DNA of 64,000 bases, from assembly GCA_030524345.1 (NCBI GenBank), contig JAUNGP010000004.1, forward strand, positions 1 to 64,000. Direction: 5' to 3'. This DNA comes from Clostridia bacterium. GTDB lineage: Bacteria; Bacillota; Clostridia; TANB77; CAG-465. Made by a program: the position numbers and the translations under genes. The notes beneath the pieces were generated by a model, which saw only the letters and a list, made by a program, of their open reading frames with translations, searched no databases and was not told the DNA's origin. Positions 51,814 to 61,008 of the stretch are shown in pieces; the stretch's first letter is position 1, and each line of letters begins with the position of its first letter.

Positions 51814-53412
51814 TTAACTTTTTAATTCTTCTTGTATCATTTTATTATACAGTTTGGTTACCTTCTCATTACAATCTACAATTGTAACCAGTTCATTTTT
51901 CAAACTATTAGTTAATTTCTTTAATTCGCGCATTGAATTCATATCGTGACCATTAATATATTCTTTTAATTTACCAGGCAATTCAATATACATGTATTTT
52001 GTATATGACAATACATCTCCATCTGTTTTTCCTGTTAAATCAGAAATTTTATTTGTAGTATCTTTTATAAGGAAGTTAGTATTATCAAGATAGAATTTAT
52101 CTTCTCTTGCTAAGAAATCAATATATATCTTATATACTTCATCACTCAAATTTTTCTTCTCTTCTTTTGTTAACTCTTTTACTTCTATATTTGTAACATC
52201 ATTTTTATTTGCCACCTCTTGACTAATAGGATTAGTTTTTGAAGTTTCATCTTCTTTTTCATCAGATTTAACATATTTTGCTATTTTATCATCAATCGAA
52301 GCTATTGAATTATTAAGATAATCTAATGTATTCTTTGAAGTGATTTCATACCTTGTAATAATTTCATCACTGCTATTTTCCTCTTCTTTTCCCTTTTCTT
52401 GCGATTCTATTTTCTTAGTATAAACAGAATCATTTATATACTTTTTAATATAGTCCCTTTTTGCTACAAGCTCTTCACGAATAGACTTTAACATTTTTTC
52501 TTCATCTATAGAACTAAGCGCAGTATTATATGCTTGATCAACGGTAGTAGTTAACTCAATCAAATCTCCTTCAAGATCAATTACTTTTTTTTGCAAAGCC
52601 AAAAGAGACTCCTCAGACATTAGCATATCCTTTACTGATACATTAATACTCTTATTGTCACTACTAATCTCATCATATAAAGTATTAATTTCTTTTAATT
52701 TCTCATCATCATTTTTAATAATATGTAAATATGTAATTTTTTTATCTAATTCAATTAGTGAAGAAGTTATTTTATTATTTCTATTCTTTATGTCATTCAT
52801 CTTATCAGATTTTTCCTTATCAATGTAACCTTTAAAAGTTTTATTGATTTGAAAATCTAAAAATTCCTCTGCACTATCTAATTGACTCATATATGTCATC
52901 ATTTTAAGAAGCGTAAGGCTAGCGTCTTCATAGCTCATATTTTCATTGATACTAACATCTCTAGTTGTTACAACAATAGATCCAACAGTAATATCTGGAA
53001 GTTTTATTTTGTTTTTATTAACAATATCTTTTATTGAATATCCGTTTGCCACATCTACTGTAGATACGTCTTTTCTGATTTTTAATTTACTATCTACCAT
53101 AGATATGAAGCCAAACACTGGTGTATCAACATTTAATCTGATAGCTGGATAATTTTCAAATTCTTTCTGCTTTTTTACTTTTGCCTCTTTATTCTCAATT
53201 GCCAAAAGTCTTGTTTTCATATCCTTAATGCATTCATCAATCATATTTAAAATTTCTTTTTTTTGAGCTTTTCTTTCTTCTGTTTCATTATCTATTACTT
53301 TATCCTCAGTAGATACCGAATTTTCTACTGTCGCAAATATATAACTATTTCCTAGAAATATCATGCAAACTAGAAAAAAAGTTATAACAGATAATACCTT
53401 TCTTCTTTTCAT
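51814..53412 (-). CDS. Exported coiled-coil protein of unknown function
   Basis: A signal peptide (about 1-27, hydrophobic core FFLVCMIFLG) precedes about 500 residues dominated by charged heptad-like helices. A short strand-rich region (near 90-150, with DITVGSIVVTTRDVSINENMSYEDA) interrupts them. No membrane helix, Cys motif or catalytic motif is seen. GGAGGAT precedes the ATG. It lies between the metallopeptidase gene and the radical SAM gene on the same strand. No family is recognised; an envelope scaffold role is possible. Confidence 0.75.
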   Translation of the reverse strand: MKRRKVLSVITFFLVCMIFLGNSYIFATVENSVSTEDKVIDNETEERKAQKKEILNMIDECIKDMKTRLLAIENKEAKVKKQKEFENYPAIRLNVDTPVFGFISMVDSKLKIRKDVSTVDVANGYSIKDIVNKNKIKLPDITVGSIVVTTRDVSINENMSYEDASLTLLKMMTYMSQLDSAEEFLDFQINKTFKGYIDKEKSDKMNDIKNRNNKITSSLIELDKKITYLHIIKNDDEKLKEINTLYDEISSDNKSINVSVKDMLMSEESLLALQKKVIDLEGDLIELTTTVDQAYNTALSSIDEEKMLKSIREELVAKRDYIKKYINDSVYTKKIESQEKGKEEENSSDEIITRYEITSKNTLDYLNNSIASIDDKIAKYVKSDEKEDETSKTNPISQEVANKNDVTNIEVKELTKEEKKNLSDEVYKIYIDFLAREDKFYLDNTNFLIKDTTNKISDLTGKTDGDVLSYTKYMYIELPGKLKEYINGHDMNSMRELKKLTNSLKNELVTIVDCNEKVTKLYNKMIQEELKS

Positions 53413-53508
53413 ACTATATCCTCCACTTTATGTAGTTTATATTATAGCATGTAAGCGCCAATATGTAAATAGAATCATCTTTTATAAACTACACAAATAT
53501 TTAAAAAT

Positions 53509-54381
53509 CTAATTTAAAATGTCATCATATGGAAATTTATTACTTGTTATATTTTCCACAATACTTGCATCTATTTCATCTGCTTTTTTCTTAATATTTT
53601 GTCCCTCACCTAAATAACTTGGCTTTTTTGTTGCAATCATAAGTTCAGCAAATATTTCTGCTCGATCCTCTTTATCAGATGCTTTCGAATACTTTGTTAC
53701 AAAATATGGATTCATATTTACATTCTCACCATTTGAATATGATGTATAAACATAATCATTATCTAATTTTGAGGTATTAGATTCATACATAAATCCATCA
53801 GGATTGAAATCATTCCAATTTGCATATAAGTTTTTCTTTTTATCTGACATATAATATTCTAATATGTGAAACATCTCATGATGAAAAGCTCTTTCAAATT
53901 TATTAGTATTACTAACAAATAATCTATACTGATTAAGACTATTTCTTGAAGCTAAAGCCAAAGTATTATTGTTAAATTTGTCAACAATCATAATATACAG
54001 TGGATATTTTCTTGATTTGAATATATCAAAAACATCATCTGGATAAGTCTGCAAAGCAGCATATATTTGTTTTAAGTTATTATTGATTATATTTTGATCA
54101 TACTGCTCTACAGCATTAACAGAAGCAGCATAATCGGCAACCTCCTTGCCATATAATATGTTGATTCCAAAATCATTTCTTATCTTTTTAATATATACCT
54201 CATTTTCTTCTTCTACACTTTTGTAATTTCCACTATTAAACAGTGCCATCGTTTCTTCATATTCGTTATATGATGGCAAGTCTAGTTTTTGTATCAATAA
54301 TATAAATATAAGAACTACAAAAAGAAATAGAATTACATCGGTTATAATAGATAACTTCTTTGTTTTTATACTTAAATTCAT
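53509..54381 (-). CDS. Membrane-anchored zinc metallopeptidase-like protein
   Basis: An N-terminal helix (about 13-33) anchors an outer domain of about 250 residues. HHEMFHILEYYM near 165-176 contains HExxH, and a later EDRAEIFAELM near 236-246 could supply the third metal ligand, the arrangement of putative zinc-binding peptidases. The substrate is unknown. GGAGGAG precedes the ATG. It lies 21 nt after the 345-residue membrane protein gene, so the two are co-transcribed. Confidence 0.8.
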   Translation of the reverse strand: MNLSIKTKKLSIITDVILFLFVVLIFILLIQKLDLPSYNEYEETMALFNSGNYKSVEEENEVYIKKIRNDFGINILYGKEVADYAASVNAVEQYDQNIINNNLKQIYAALQTYPDDVFDIFKSRKYPLYIMIVDKFNNNTLALASRNSLNQYRLFVSNTNKFERAFHHEMFHILEYYMSDKKKNLYANWNDFNPDGFMYESNTSKLDNDYVYTSYSNGENVNMNPYFVTKYSKASDKEDRAEIFAELMIATKKPSYLGEGQNIKKKADEIDASIVENITSNKFPYDDILN

Positions 54382-54402
54382 TTTCTCCTCCGTTCAATAC
54401 AT

Positions 54403-55437
54403 TTAATAGTCATATTCCATATTAAAAGATTTTAAAATATATTTATATGAAATATCGCTTTTCTCCTCAATAGCCAAATCATAATCATCGATAAATATAA
54501 TAGATATCAAACTATCACTTAAATTTCCAGTACATTTTAATGATAATTCAACTTGTTCAATTTCTTCATAAACACTACTCTTTTTTATGTCCTCTAAATA
54601 GGAAACTACTTCCTTTGCAAAGGTTTCTGTTGTAGTTTTATCAATACAACTAACACTTTTTGATATTTCTAAACTAATTTTATCATCTTCAACAATTTTA
54701 GGCTTTATAAAGAGTTTATCATACTTACTACTATCATCCAAATTAATAATACAATCTGTTAACACTTTATTAATCTCATTTACTTTGCTACTTGTCACAG
54801 AATCTTTATACTCATCTATTATCATATCATTCTCATTTACATATACTGTAAACTTGTATACATCATTTTGATTAGCATTAGATAAATAAAAAATATATCT
54901 AGGATTTTTATACATATAATAATTTACATTGATTTCTTTAAAAGTATCTGTACTTCCATAATTTTTCTTTAAATATTGGTTTAATTCCTTTTTACATTCC
55001 TGATAAGTAATAATGCTTCCATTTGTAATATTATGGATCAAAAGTGCTATCACAAGGGTAACAATTAAAACAAATGTAGGCTTTAATATTTTTTTATCCT
55101 TACATCTTTCTTTATCTTTGATACCACTGAGTAACTTCAATAAATACTTACCAAACGCCTCCCCCACAATTACATTTAAACTCATTGTGGCAGATACAAA
55201 AAGTACATACATAAGATCCGTAGGTGTTTTTAAATAATTAATACATAATGAAATCACAAATCCTAGTGCAGTAGTAATAATCTGCCTTTTAAAAATAGCA
55301 TTTCCTACGATCCCTAGTATAAATAATAGTGGTATCAATCTAATATAGATTGAACCATACACACTAGCAAATATAACTAATATAATTAAAAAAACATATA
55401 CAATACTTTCTAACATTTCATTTATTTTATTTTTCAT
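54403..55437 (-). CDS. Multi-pass membrane protein with C-terminal soluble domain, unknown function
   Basis: About 344 residues with four or five hydrophobic segments in the first 140, then a soluble domain of about 200 residues with alternating helices and strands. No family is recognised. A GTG or ATG further upstream would give a 357-residue form; ATG 55437 with GAGG upstream is preferred. It is the first gene of the unit that continues with the metallopeptidase, and it is divergent from dacF. Confidence 0.75.
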   Translation of the reverse strand: MKNKINEMLESIVYVFLIILVIFASVYGSIYIRLIPLLFILGIVGNAIFKRQIITTALGFVISLCINYLKTPTDLMYVLFVSATMSLNVIVGEAFGKYLLKLLSGIKDKERCKDKKILKPTFVLIVTLVIALLIHNITNGSIITYQECKKELNQYLKKNYGSTDTFKEINVNYYMYKNPRYIFYLSNANQNDVYKFTVYVNENDMIIDEYKDSVTSSKVNEINKVLTDCIINLDDSSKYDKLFIKPKIVEDDKISLEISKSVSCIDKTTTETFAKEVVSYLEDIKKSSVYEEIEQVELSLKCTGNLSDSLISIIFIDDYDLAIEEKSDISYKYILKSFNMEYDY

Positions 55438-55548
55438 ATAAACCTCTTTAAAAATTATAACTAAATTATATCTCAAACATTTAAATATATCAATATTTTA
55501 AAGGGTATATAATCCATAATTTTGAATAAAATGTTATGAGGTGCTTTT

Positions 55549-56707
55549 ATGAAAAAAACGTATCAATTCATTTTTTACTTCTTATTCCTTCAAATAATAT
55601 TTTCTTTTTTCTATAGTAATATCTATGCCTCCTCAAAAGAATTTTTAGATATTTCATCTCCATCTGCTGTGGTAATAGATTTTGATAGTGGTAGAATATT
55701 ATATAATAAAAATGCGACAGAACAAAGAAAAATGGCATCCCTTACTAAAGTGATGACTAGTATTTTACTTGTAGAAAATTGTGATTTAGATGAGGAAATA
55801 GAAGTACCAAAAGAAGTTGCCTGGATTGGAGGATCTACTGTAGGGCTCAAACCTCGGTGATAAAGTCACTGCTAGAAGTCTCCTTTATGGTATGCTTCTT
55901 CCATCTGGAAATGATTGTGCATATACTGTTGGGATTCACTTAGGTGGAAGTATATCAGACTTTGCAAAAATGATGACAGATAAAGCAACTGAGCTTGGTA
56001 TTACAGATACAAGTTTTGCAAATCCGCATGGACTAGATGATGATAATCACTATACGAGTGCACTATCTATGGCTCTCATTACGAGATATGCATTAAATAA
56101 TAAATATATTAATGAAGCAGTCAATACAAAAGAAATTACGATTACTTTTGGCAGTTTTACAAAAACATTAACCAATACTAACGCATTACTTAGAACATAT
56201 GAGTATGCTGATGGAGTAAAAACTGGTTTTACCAACGGTGCTAATAGATGTCTGGTTGCATCAGCTACAAAGGATAACTCAAGGTATATAGCAGTAATAC
56301 TTGGTGCCGAAACTACAGAGAAAAGATTTGGGGAAGCAAAGGAACTTTTAGAGGCCTGCTTTGAAAGATACAAAAAAAGAGATATTTCAAAATATCTAAA
56401 TTTTTATATCAATATACCGACTATTAAAGGAAATATTTCGTTTTATGAAAGAAGTTACTCAGACCACTTAGAACTCCCCTTAACAGATGAAGAATTTGAG
56501 AAAATATATATTAAACAAAATATCATACCAAGTATAGATGCACCACTTTCTATTGGAACAAATATTGGTGATATAAAAGTATTAATAGATGATGAAGTGA
56601 TATACTCTAAAGAGTTATATTTAGAAGAAAATATTAATAAAAAAGAAATTATGGATTATATCCATGAAGGACTCAAAAATATGTTTCTACCTAAATCAAA
56701 AATTTAA
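55549..56707 (+). pseudogene. dacF: D-Ala-D-Ala carboxypeptidase (DacF type), split by a +1 frameshift
   Basis: A class C PBP that trims peptidoglycan stem peptides, in DacF's case during spore cortex formation. The signal peptide (about 1-26) and SLTK motif (near 65) lie in the first frame, which stops at 55858-55860. The SGN motif (PSGNDCAYT) and KTG motif (GVKTGFTNG) lie in the next frame. Ignoring one C at 55855 restores GLKPGDKVTARSLLYGMLLPSGN and a 386-residue protein of normal length. Everything else is intact. It may be a real mutation, a sequencing error or, less likely, recoding at the rare CGG codon. GAGG precedes the ATG. Confidence 0.9.
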
Positions 56708-56710
56708 AGA

Positions 56711-56740
56711 CCCATTAGCAACTGCCAATGGGCCCTTTTG
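56711..56740 (+). terminator. Possible terminator of dacF
   Basis: CCCATT at 56711-56716 pairs with AATGGG at 56727-56732 around a GC-containing loop, followed by CCCTTTTG. Confidence 0.45.
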
Positions 56741-56758
56741 AAAGGTCGAAAATACTAA

Positions 56759-57268
56759 CTAATACTGAATTGCTAAAATCTTGCAACCATATTTGCTATC
56801 GTCAATATGAGTAGCTGCATTTCCTTTAACAGTATATTCACCGATAAAGCCAACTTTTTGGCCCACAATGCATTTTCCAATAGGAGAGTTTAATGTAAAG
56901 TGTGCTATTTTTCGGTTCATATCGATATTCGTGTCCTTTGCCAGTGTCATCTGCACTTCAAAGGGTTCATCACCCTCCTCTGTCAGCTCCAGCGTTACAA
57001 TAGCTCCTACTCCTACAACAGTCTTGTCGGAACTGTCAAGTTCTATTACTGGGCAAGTGTCCAGAGTTCTCCGGATAGAGGAAATAGAAGTTCTAAGGGC
57101 GTGTTCCTGTTCTGCAATAGCAGAAAGTTCGCTATTATCACTTTCTTCTCCCATCACAATAGGTCTGCACTGACCTCTTGACTTGCTGATTTTTGCAAGT
57201 TCTGCTTCTTTTGCTGCCAATTCCTGTTCTAAACTTCTTACCATTTCTGGTGTTAACTGATCGCTCAT
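56759..57268 (-). CDS. GreA/GreB-family transcription factor-like protein
   Basis: The 169 residues have an N-terminal coiled coil (about 1-75, with the Glu/Asp-rich GEESDNSELSA near its tip) and a C-terminal FKBP-like domain (about 85-168, with VVGVGAIVTLEL, FTLNSPIGKCIVGQKVG and KILAIQY). This matches Gre-type factors that bind the RNA polymerase secondary channel and rescue backtracked complexes. It differs from canonical GreA at the N-terminus and may be a specialised paralogue. Base usage is richer in G and C than dacF and spoIVB. It is a solo gene with a perfect promoter (57383-57411). Confidence 0.82.
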   Translation of the reverse strand: MSDQLTPEMVRSLEQELAAKEAELAKISKSRGQCRPIVMGEESDNSELSAIAEQEHALRTSISSIRRTLDTCPVIELDSSDKTVVGVGAIVTLELTEEGDEPFEVQMTLAKDTNIDMNRKIAHFTLNSPIGKCIVGQKVGFIGEYTVKGNAATHIDDSKYGCKILAIQY

Positions 57269-57382
57269 ATTTTACGATCTCCTTTCAATTTTTTTTGATA
57301 AACTTATAAAACCCAAAACAATTATTTTTTAGTTAAAGTTACTGAACAATTGATTCAGTTCCTACAAGAGTATCTAAAAATT

Positions 57383-57411
57383 ATTATATCATTTTATCAT
57401 AAATATGTCAA
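57383..57411 (-). promoter_or_regulatory. Consensus SigA promoter of the GreA-like gene
   Basis: TTGACA at 57406-57411, a 17-bp spacer and TATAAT at 57383-57388 with an extended TGA. The 5' leader is about 110 nt and contains an ACTGAA..TTCAGT inverted repeat near 57342-57360. Confidence 0.9.
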
Positions 57412-57482
57412 CTACTAGTAAACAAAATCTATTCTTAAATGATAGACTACGTCATCTTAGACATTGAGCTATAAAATATATA

Positions 57483-57510
57483 AGACTACTCTCAAATGTG
57501 AGAGTAGTCT
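57483..57510 (-). terminator. Terminator of the DUF4230-like gene
   Basis: A perfect 12-bp stem (57483-57494 with 57499-57510) lies just after the stop at 57516. Confidence 0.75.
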
Positions 57511-57515
57511 CATAA

Positions 57516-58166
57516 TTACTTACACTTTACTGTTATTTTTTCGATATGAAAAGAGGTTGCAAGATTTTCAAAATATTCTTCTATATTTTTGATACAACTA
57601 CTAATATTGTCATCTGTCATACTATCTTGCAATATTTTTTCCTTGGCAATTTCTTCTAATGCTGCAATTTCAGAAGGACTATAGTTTTCACCAAATAGTG
57701 ATTTCGTCTCAGCAGGAACAATATTTTGAATATCTATGGCAGATATAGAAATATCATCTTTGCTATATTCTATACTGACATTCCCCTCATTTGTTACCTC
57801 CATCATAATATCAGCAACATCAATGGTAAAAATGGCTTCATATTCCATATTAACTTCTATTTCAGAGTTAATAAGCCAATCTACTAATTGATTATTTTCG
57901 GGTGTTTTATCATGATAGATTGTATATTTTCCACTTTCTCTTAAAGCAACAATCTGAATCTCATTAGAAACATTTTCTACTAACCGCTTCGCATTACTGA
58001 TCTTTTCTTTAAGCAAATTCTCTTGTAAAGCTTTTTCTTCTTCTGCCTTTAAAAATCGCTCTTCCTTTTCTTTCATAGACTCTCTATACGTATAATATGA
58101 GAATCCAGCTAAAGCAAGTAATACAATCAACACTAACATCATAATCCGTTTTACAAATTTAAACAT
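57516..58166 (-). CDS. DUF4230-like membrane-anchored protein
   Basis: A membrane helix (about 7-27) and a coiled-coil stalk (about 30-65) precede a soluble domain of about 150 residues with RLVENVSNEIQIVALRESGKY and repeated beta strands, a layout like DUF4230. The role is unknown. The longer ATG (58211) is less likely than ATG 58166, which has AGGAGGAG upstream. It has its own promoter near the end of spoIVB. Confidence 0.7.
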   Translation of the reverse strand: MFKFVKRIMMLVLIVLLALAGFSYYTYRESMKEKEERFLKAEEEKALQENLLKEKISNAKRLVENVSNEIQIVALRESGKYTIYHDKTPENNQLVDWLINSEIEVNMEYEAIFTIDVADIMMEVTNEGNVSIEYSKDDISISAIDIQNIVPAETKSLFGENYSPSEIAALEEIAKEKILQDSMTDDNISSCIKNIEEYFENLATSFHIEKITVKCK

Positions 58167-58213
58167 GTGACTCCTCCTAAATTGATATTGGGATTTTTTT
58201 ATGTTGTCCAAAT

Positions 58214-58242
58214 ATTATATCATACCTTGAAAAATTTGGCAA
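58214..58242 (-). promoter_or_regulatory. Promoter of the DUF4230-like gene
   Basis: TTGCCA at 58237-58242, a 17-bp spacer and TATAAT at 58214-58219 with an extended TGA, directly after the spoIVB stop. Confidence 0.8.
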
Positions 58243-58244
58243 CT

Positions 58245-59327
58245 TTATTCTACGTTATTCATATCTTCTATCATATTTTCTATAAATACTCCATATCCAC
58301 GTGTCGGATCATTTAAAAATACATGAGTTACAGCACCAATTAATTTTCCATCCTGCACAATAGGAGAGCCACTCATTCCCTGTATAATTCCTCCTGTTTT
58401 TTCTAATAATTTCTCATCTGTTATTTTAATGGTCATATTTTTATTTCCTGTCGATGTAAGTAAAACTTTCTCTATTTTGATACTATACTCCTTTACTTCA
58501 TTATCATCTAATGTACAAAAAATAGATGCATCTCCTTCTTTGATATCTGTTTTACTGGCAATTTCTATTTCACCTTTTCCTTTCATATAAATGTTATCTA
58601 CCATTTCCCCATAAATTCCCTTATCTGTATTTCCATATATTTGCCCAAGAATATCATTTGTTATAGTGCCTTTTAATTCACCAGGAGCCTTAGCCACTCC
58701 TTTTTTAATAGAATAAATATTTGTCTTTGTAATTCCTCCTGTGGTAATAGGCAATATATAATTTTCTTGTGTTTCAGTAACTGCATGACCAAGAGCAGCA
58801 AATTTATTACTATTTGCTTCATAAAAAGTAACTGTACCAACTCCTGCACTACTATCTTTTACCCAAAGCCCTAACTTATACTCATCTGTTATCTCCCCTC
58901 TTTGGGGAGTAATTTTAGTATAAAATTCTTTATCTTCTCTACTAACTTTAAGTTCTAACTCTTTTCCATTTGATTCCTGCGTTATTTTTTGAAGCTCTAA
59001 ATTAGACTCCACTTTTTTGCCATCTACACTTAAAATAATATCTCCCATTTTTAAATTCGTATCTGTCCTATCAATTCCCATAACAAGTACACCTGTTGCA
59101 AGAAGCTTTACTCCTACTGTTTCTCCTCCTATTAAAAACTTCATATCTTTCGTCTCTTCCTGTATTTTATCCTGCAAACTGTATACTGCTATTAATTTAG
59201 AATAATTAAGTACAAAATATAAAATGAAAAGAAAAATCACACAAAAAAATGAGATTGTTCTTTTTCCTTTTTCTGTAAAATGTACATTCTTAATTTTTTT
59301 ATTTATTTTCTTTACTATATGAATCAT
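58245..59327 (-). CDS. spoIVB: SpoIVB signalling serine peptidase
   Basis: SpoIVB is secreted by the forespore and cleaves SpoIVFA to release sigma-K activation in the mother cell. An N-terminal helix (about 22-45) precedes a PDZ domain (about 85-150, GVLVMGIDRTDTNLKMGDIILSVDG) and the peptidase (about 165-355). Catalytic Ser is in QGMSGSPI near 318 and the catalytic His in AALGHAV near 179; the end VTHVFLNDPTRGYGVF is characteristic. The length of 360 is slightly shorter than Bacillus (about 426). AGGAAGG precedes the ATG. It follows the TIGR04086 gene by 15 nt. Confidence 0.96.
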   Translation of the reverse strand: MIHIVKKINKKIKNVHFTEKGKRTISFFCVIFLFILYFVLNYSKLIAVYSLQDKIQEETKDMKFLIGGETVGVKLLATGVLVMGIDRTDTNLKMGDIILSVDGKKVESNLELQKITQESNGKELELKVSREDKEFYTKITPQRGEITDEYKLGLWVKDSSAGVGTVTFYEANSNKFAALGHAVTETQENYILPITTGGITKTNIYSIKKGVAKAPGELKGTITNDILGQIYGNTDKGIYGEMVDNIYMKGKGEIEIASKTDIKEGDASIFCTLDDNEVKEYSIKIEKVLLTSTGNKNMTIKITDEKLLEKTGGIIQGMSGSPIVQDGKLIGAVTHVFLNDPTRGYGVFIENMIEDMNNVE

Positions 59328-59342
59328 TATATATAAACCTTC

Positions 59343-59702
59343 CTAAACGTTAACTCCTATAATTCCTCCAACTATTCCAGACAGAAAGCTGATTCCAAGA
59401 TAAATAAAGAGTGTATTTGAGATAAATAATCCTGTATATTCAATACATGTGATAAAATACACGATAAGGCAAAATAGTAGTCCAAAAAGACCTCCATATA
59501 TAATCCCTTTCTCCTTTATTTTCCTTGCTAAAATAATTGCACCTATTAGTACTGATAACATGACTGTTCCAAAAACAAATGAATCTAAATATCTATCATT
59601 TATATTAGTATATGCAAAAATACTTGCAGATATCGTCAAAAAAACTGCAGCGAGTACAAATGATATTAATAAACTAATACTATATCTTTTTATTTTTTCC
59701 AT
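59343..59702 (-). CDS. TIGR04086 family membrane protein
   Basis: About 119 residues with four membrane helices (near 10-30, 41-60, 68-88 and 95-117), matching TIGR04086, a family common in Clostridia of unknown role. ATG 59702 has AAGGAAGG upstream; an earlier in-frame start (59720) is less likely. It lies just before spoIVB on the same strand, so they may be co-transcribed. Confidence 0.82.
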   Translation of the reverse strand: MEKIKRYSISLLISFVLAAVFLTISASIFAYTNINDRYLDSFVFGTVMLSVLIGAIILARKIKEKGIIYGGLFGLLFCLIVYFITCIEYTGLFISNTLFIYLGISFLSGIVGGIIGVNV

Positions 59703-59778
59703 ATTCAAACCTTCCTTCAACTTTATAATACTAATTTATGAATATGTTATCTACTTTATTCAAACAAAGCATAAAAAA

Positions 59779-59799
59779 AGAATAGCTTTTCGCTATTCT
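59779..59799 (-). terminator. Terminator of the division cluster transcript
   Basis: An 8-bp stem (59779-59786 with 59792-59799) is followed on the minus strand by seven T. It overlaps the sbp stop. Confidence 0.85.
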
Positions 59800-60227
59800 T
59801 CTGATTCACTTATTTCTTTTTTATTTGCTCTTTTTTCTTTCTTTGTACTAACTGCTTTTTTTACCTCATCTTTTATATTACCTTTATTTTTTTCAAGTCT
59901 GTCGATAATTTCTCTTCTAATCGCAGTAAAATTATTCAAAAGTCTTCCAGTAAACACAATTACTGCTCCTAAATAAATATCAACATTTAATTTTGTACCA
60001 ATATACACTAAAAATATAGCGATAAGAGAATTTCCAAAAAAACCAGTTAAAAATATATTCATTTTAAATTTTTTAGTCATTGTTGCATTCAAAGCTCCAA
60101 ATACAGAATCCAAACAAGCAAGGATTGCAACAGCTATATATTGTGAATATGAATAAGGAATAAAAACATTGATTCCTGTTAATACTCCTGCAAGTATAAA
60201 TCCAATTATAATTATTACTCCTGGCAT
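59793..60227 (-). CDS. sbp: Small basic protein (Sbp, DUF1290)
   Basis: The 144 residues contain three or four membrane helices (about 4-25, 28-48, 55-78 and 82-95) with FGALNATMTKKFKMNIFLTGFFGNSLIA and YLGAVIVFTGRLLNN, diagnostic of Sbp. A long charged tail (about 105-144) follows. In Bacillus it lies between ylxX and ftsA in the division cluster. It is the last gene of this run. The role is unknown. Confidence 0.9.
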   Translation of the reverse strand: MPGVIIIIGFILAGVLTGINVFIPYSYSQYIAVAILACLDSVFGALNATMTKKFKMNIFLTGFFGNSLIAIFLVYIGTKLNVDIYLGAVIVFTGRLLNNFTAIRREIIDRLEKNKGNIKDEVKKAVSTKKEKRANKKEISESEE

Positions 60228-60245
60228 AATTTCAAACTCCCTTCT

Positions 60246-60995
60246 TTACTTTTCGGAAACACCATATTTAAATTTTAGTGAACCTTCATATTTTGGTATA
60301 TCTACTTTATCTTGTCTTGTAATACTAATCCCTACACCTAACTCTTTTAAAACGTCCGCTACACCATTTTTGATTGTCAATGCACTCTCTAAATATTGTG
60401 AATTTCCAATTGCTTTTATCTCAAAAGGAGCTGCTACTTTTTGATAATTAACCTGAATGACTGGTCCTACACATCTTATTGCTGAAGTTGAAATAATTCT
60501 TTGATTATTCACACATATTGCTTCAGCACCAGCTGCTTTTAATTCATTTACTACAGTTAACACATCACTATCATGTACCAATGAATCAGAAGTTTGACCA
60601 TCTGATAAAGTCACAATAATTCCCTCACCAGATAGATTAGAAGTACCAGCTAAATTATTTAAATTATTAATTTCTTCTTGCATAGCTGCAATTAACTCAT
60701 CATTACTTGCAGCATTTGTCTGATATTCTTTAACAACTTTAGAACTTTGTTCGTATTTTTCTTTTAATTCATTATATTGTTGCTGTAAAGTGACTAAGTC
60801 ATCTGTAAGTTGCGCTTCTCTTTTGCCTTGAAGTACTGCCTCTGTATTACTCATACTTTTCATTTGTGCAGTAAGCAACATAGCCAAGAAAAAAAGCGGT
60901 ATTCCAATTGCAACATATGCAATTACTGAATATTTCTTAATAAATTCACGTATCTTTTGTCCTTTAGCTACATCTTTATTCTCTTTTTTAGACAA
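60246..60995 (-). CDS. ylxW: DUF881 (YlxW/YlxX-like) protein
   Basis: One membrane helix (about 22-42) is followed by a coiled coil (about 50-105) and the DUF881 domain (about 110-248) with GEGIIVTLSDGQ, VHDSDVLTVVNELKAAGAEAICVNNQRI and CVGPVIQVNYQKVAAPF. TTG 60995 follows AAAGGAGTGA at normal spacing and is preferred over an ATG inside ftsQ. It lies 13 nt after ftsQ and 18 nt before sbp. Envelope and division linkage is inferred from context. Confidence 0.9.
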   Translation of the reverse strand: MSKKENKDVAKGQKIREFIKKYSVIAYVAIGIPLFFLAMLLTAQMKSMSNTEAVLQGKREAQLTDDLVTLQQQYNELKEKYEQSSKVVKEYQTNAASNDELIAAMQEEINNLNNLAGTSNLSGEGIIVTLSDGQTSDSLVHDSDVLTVVNELKAAGAEAICVNNQRIISTSAIRCVGPVIQVNYQKVAAPFEIKAIGNSQYLESALTIKNGVADVLKELGVGISITRQDKVDIPKYEGSLKFKYGVSEK

Positions 60996-61008
60996 CTTTA
61001 TCACTCCT

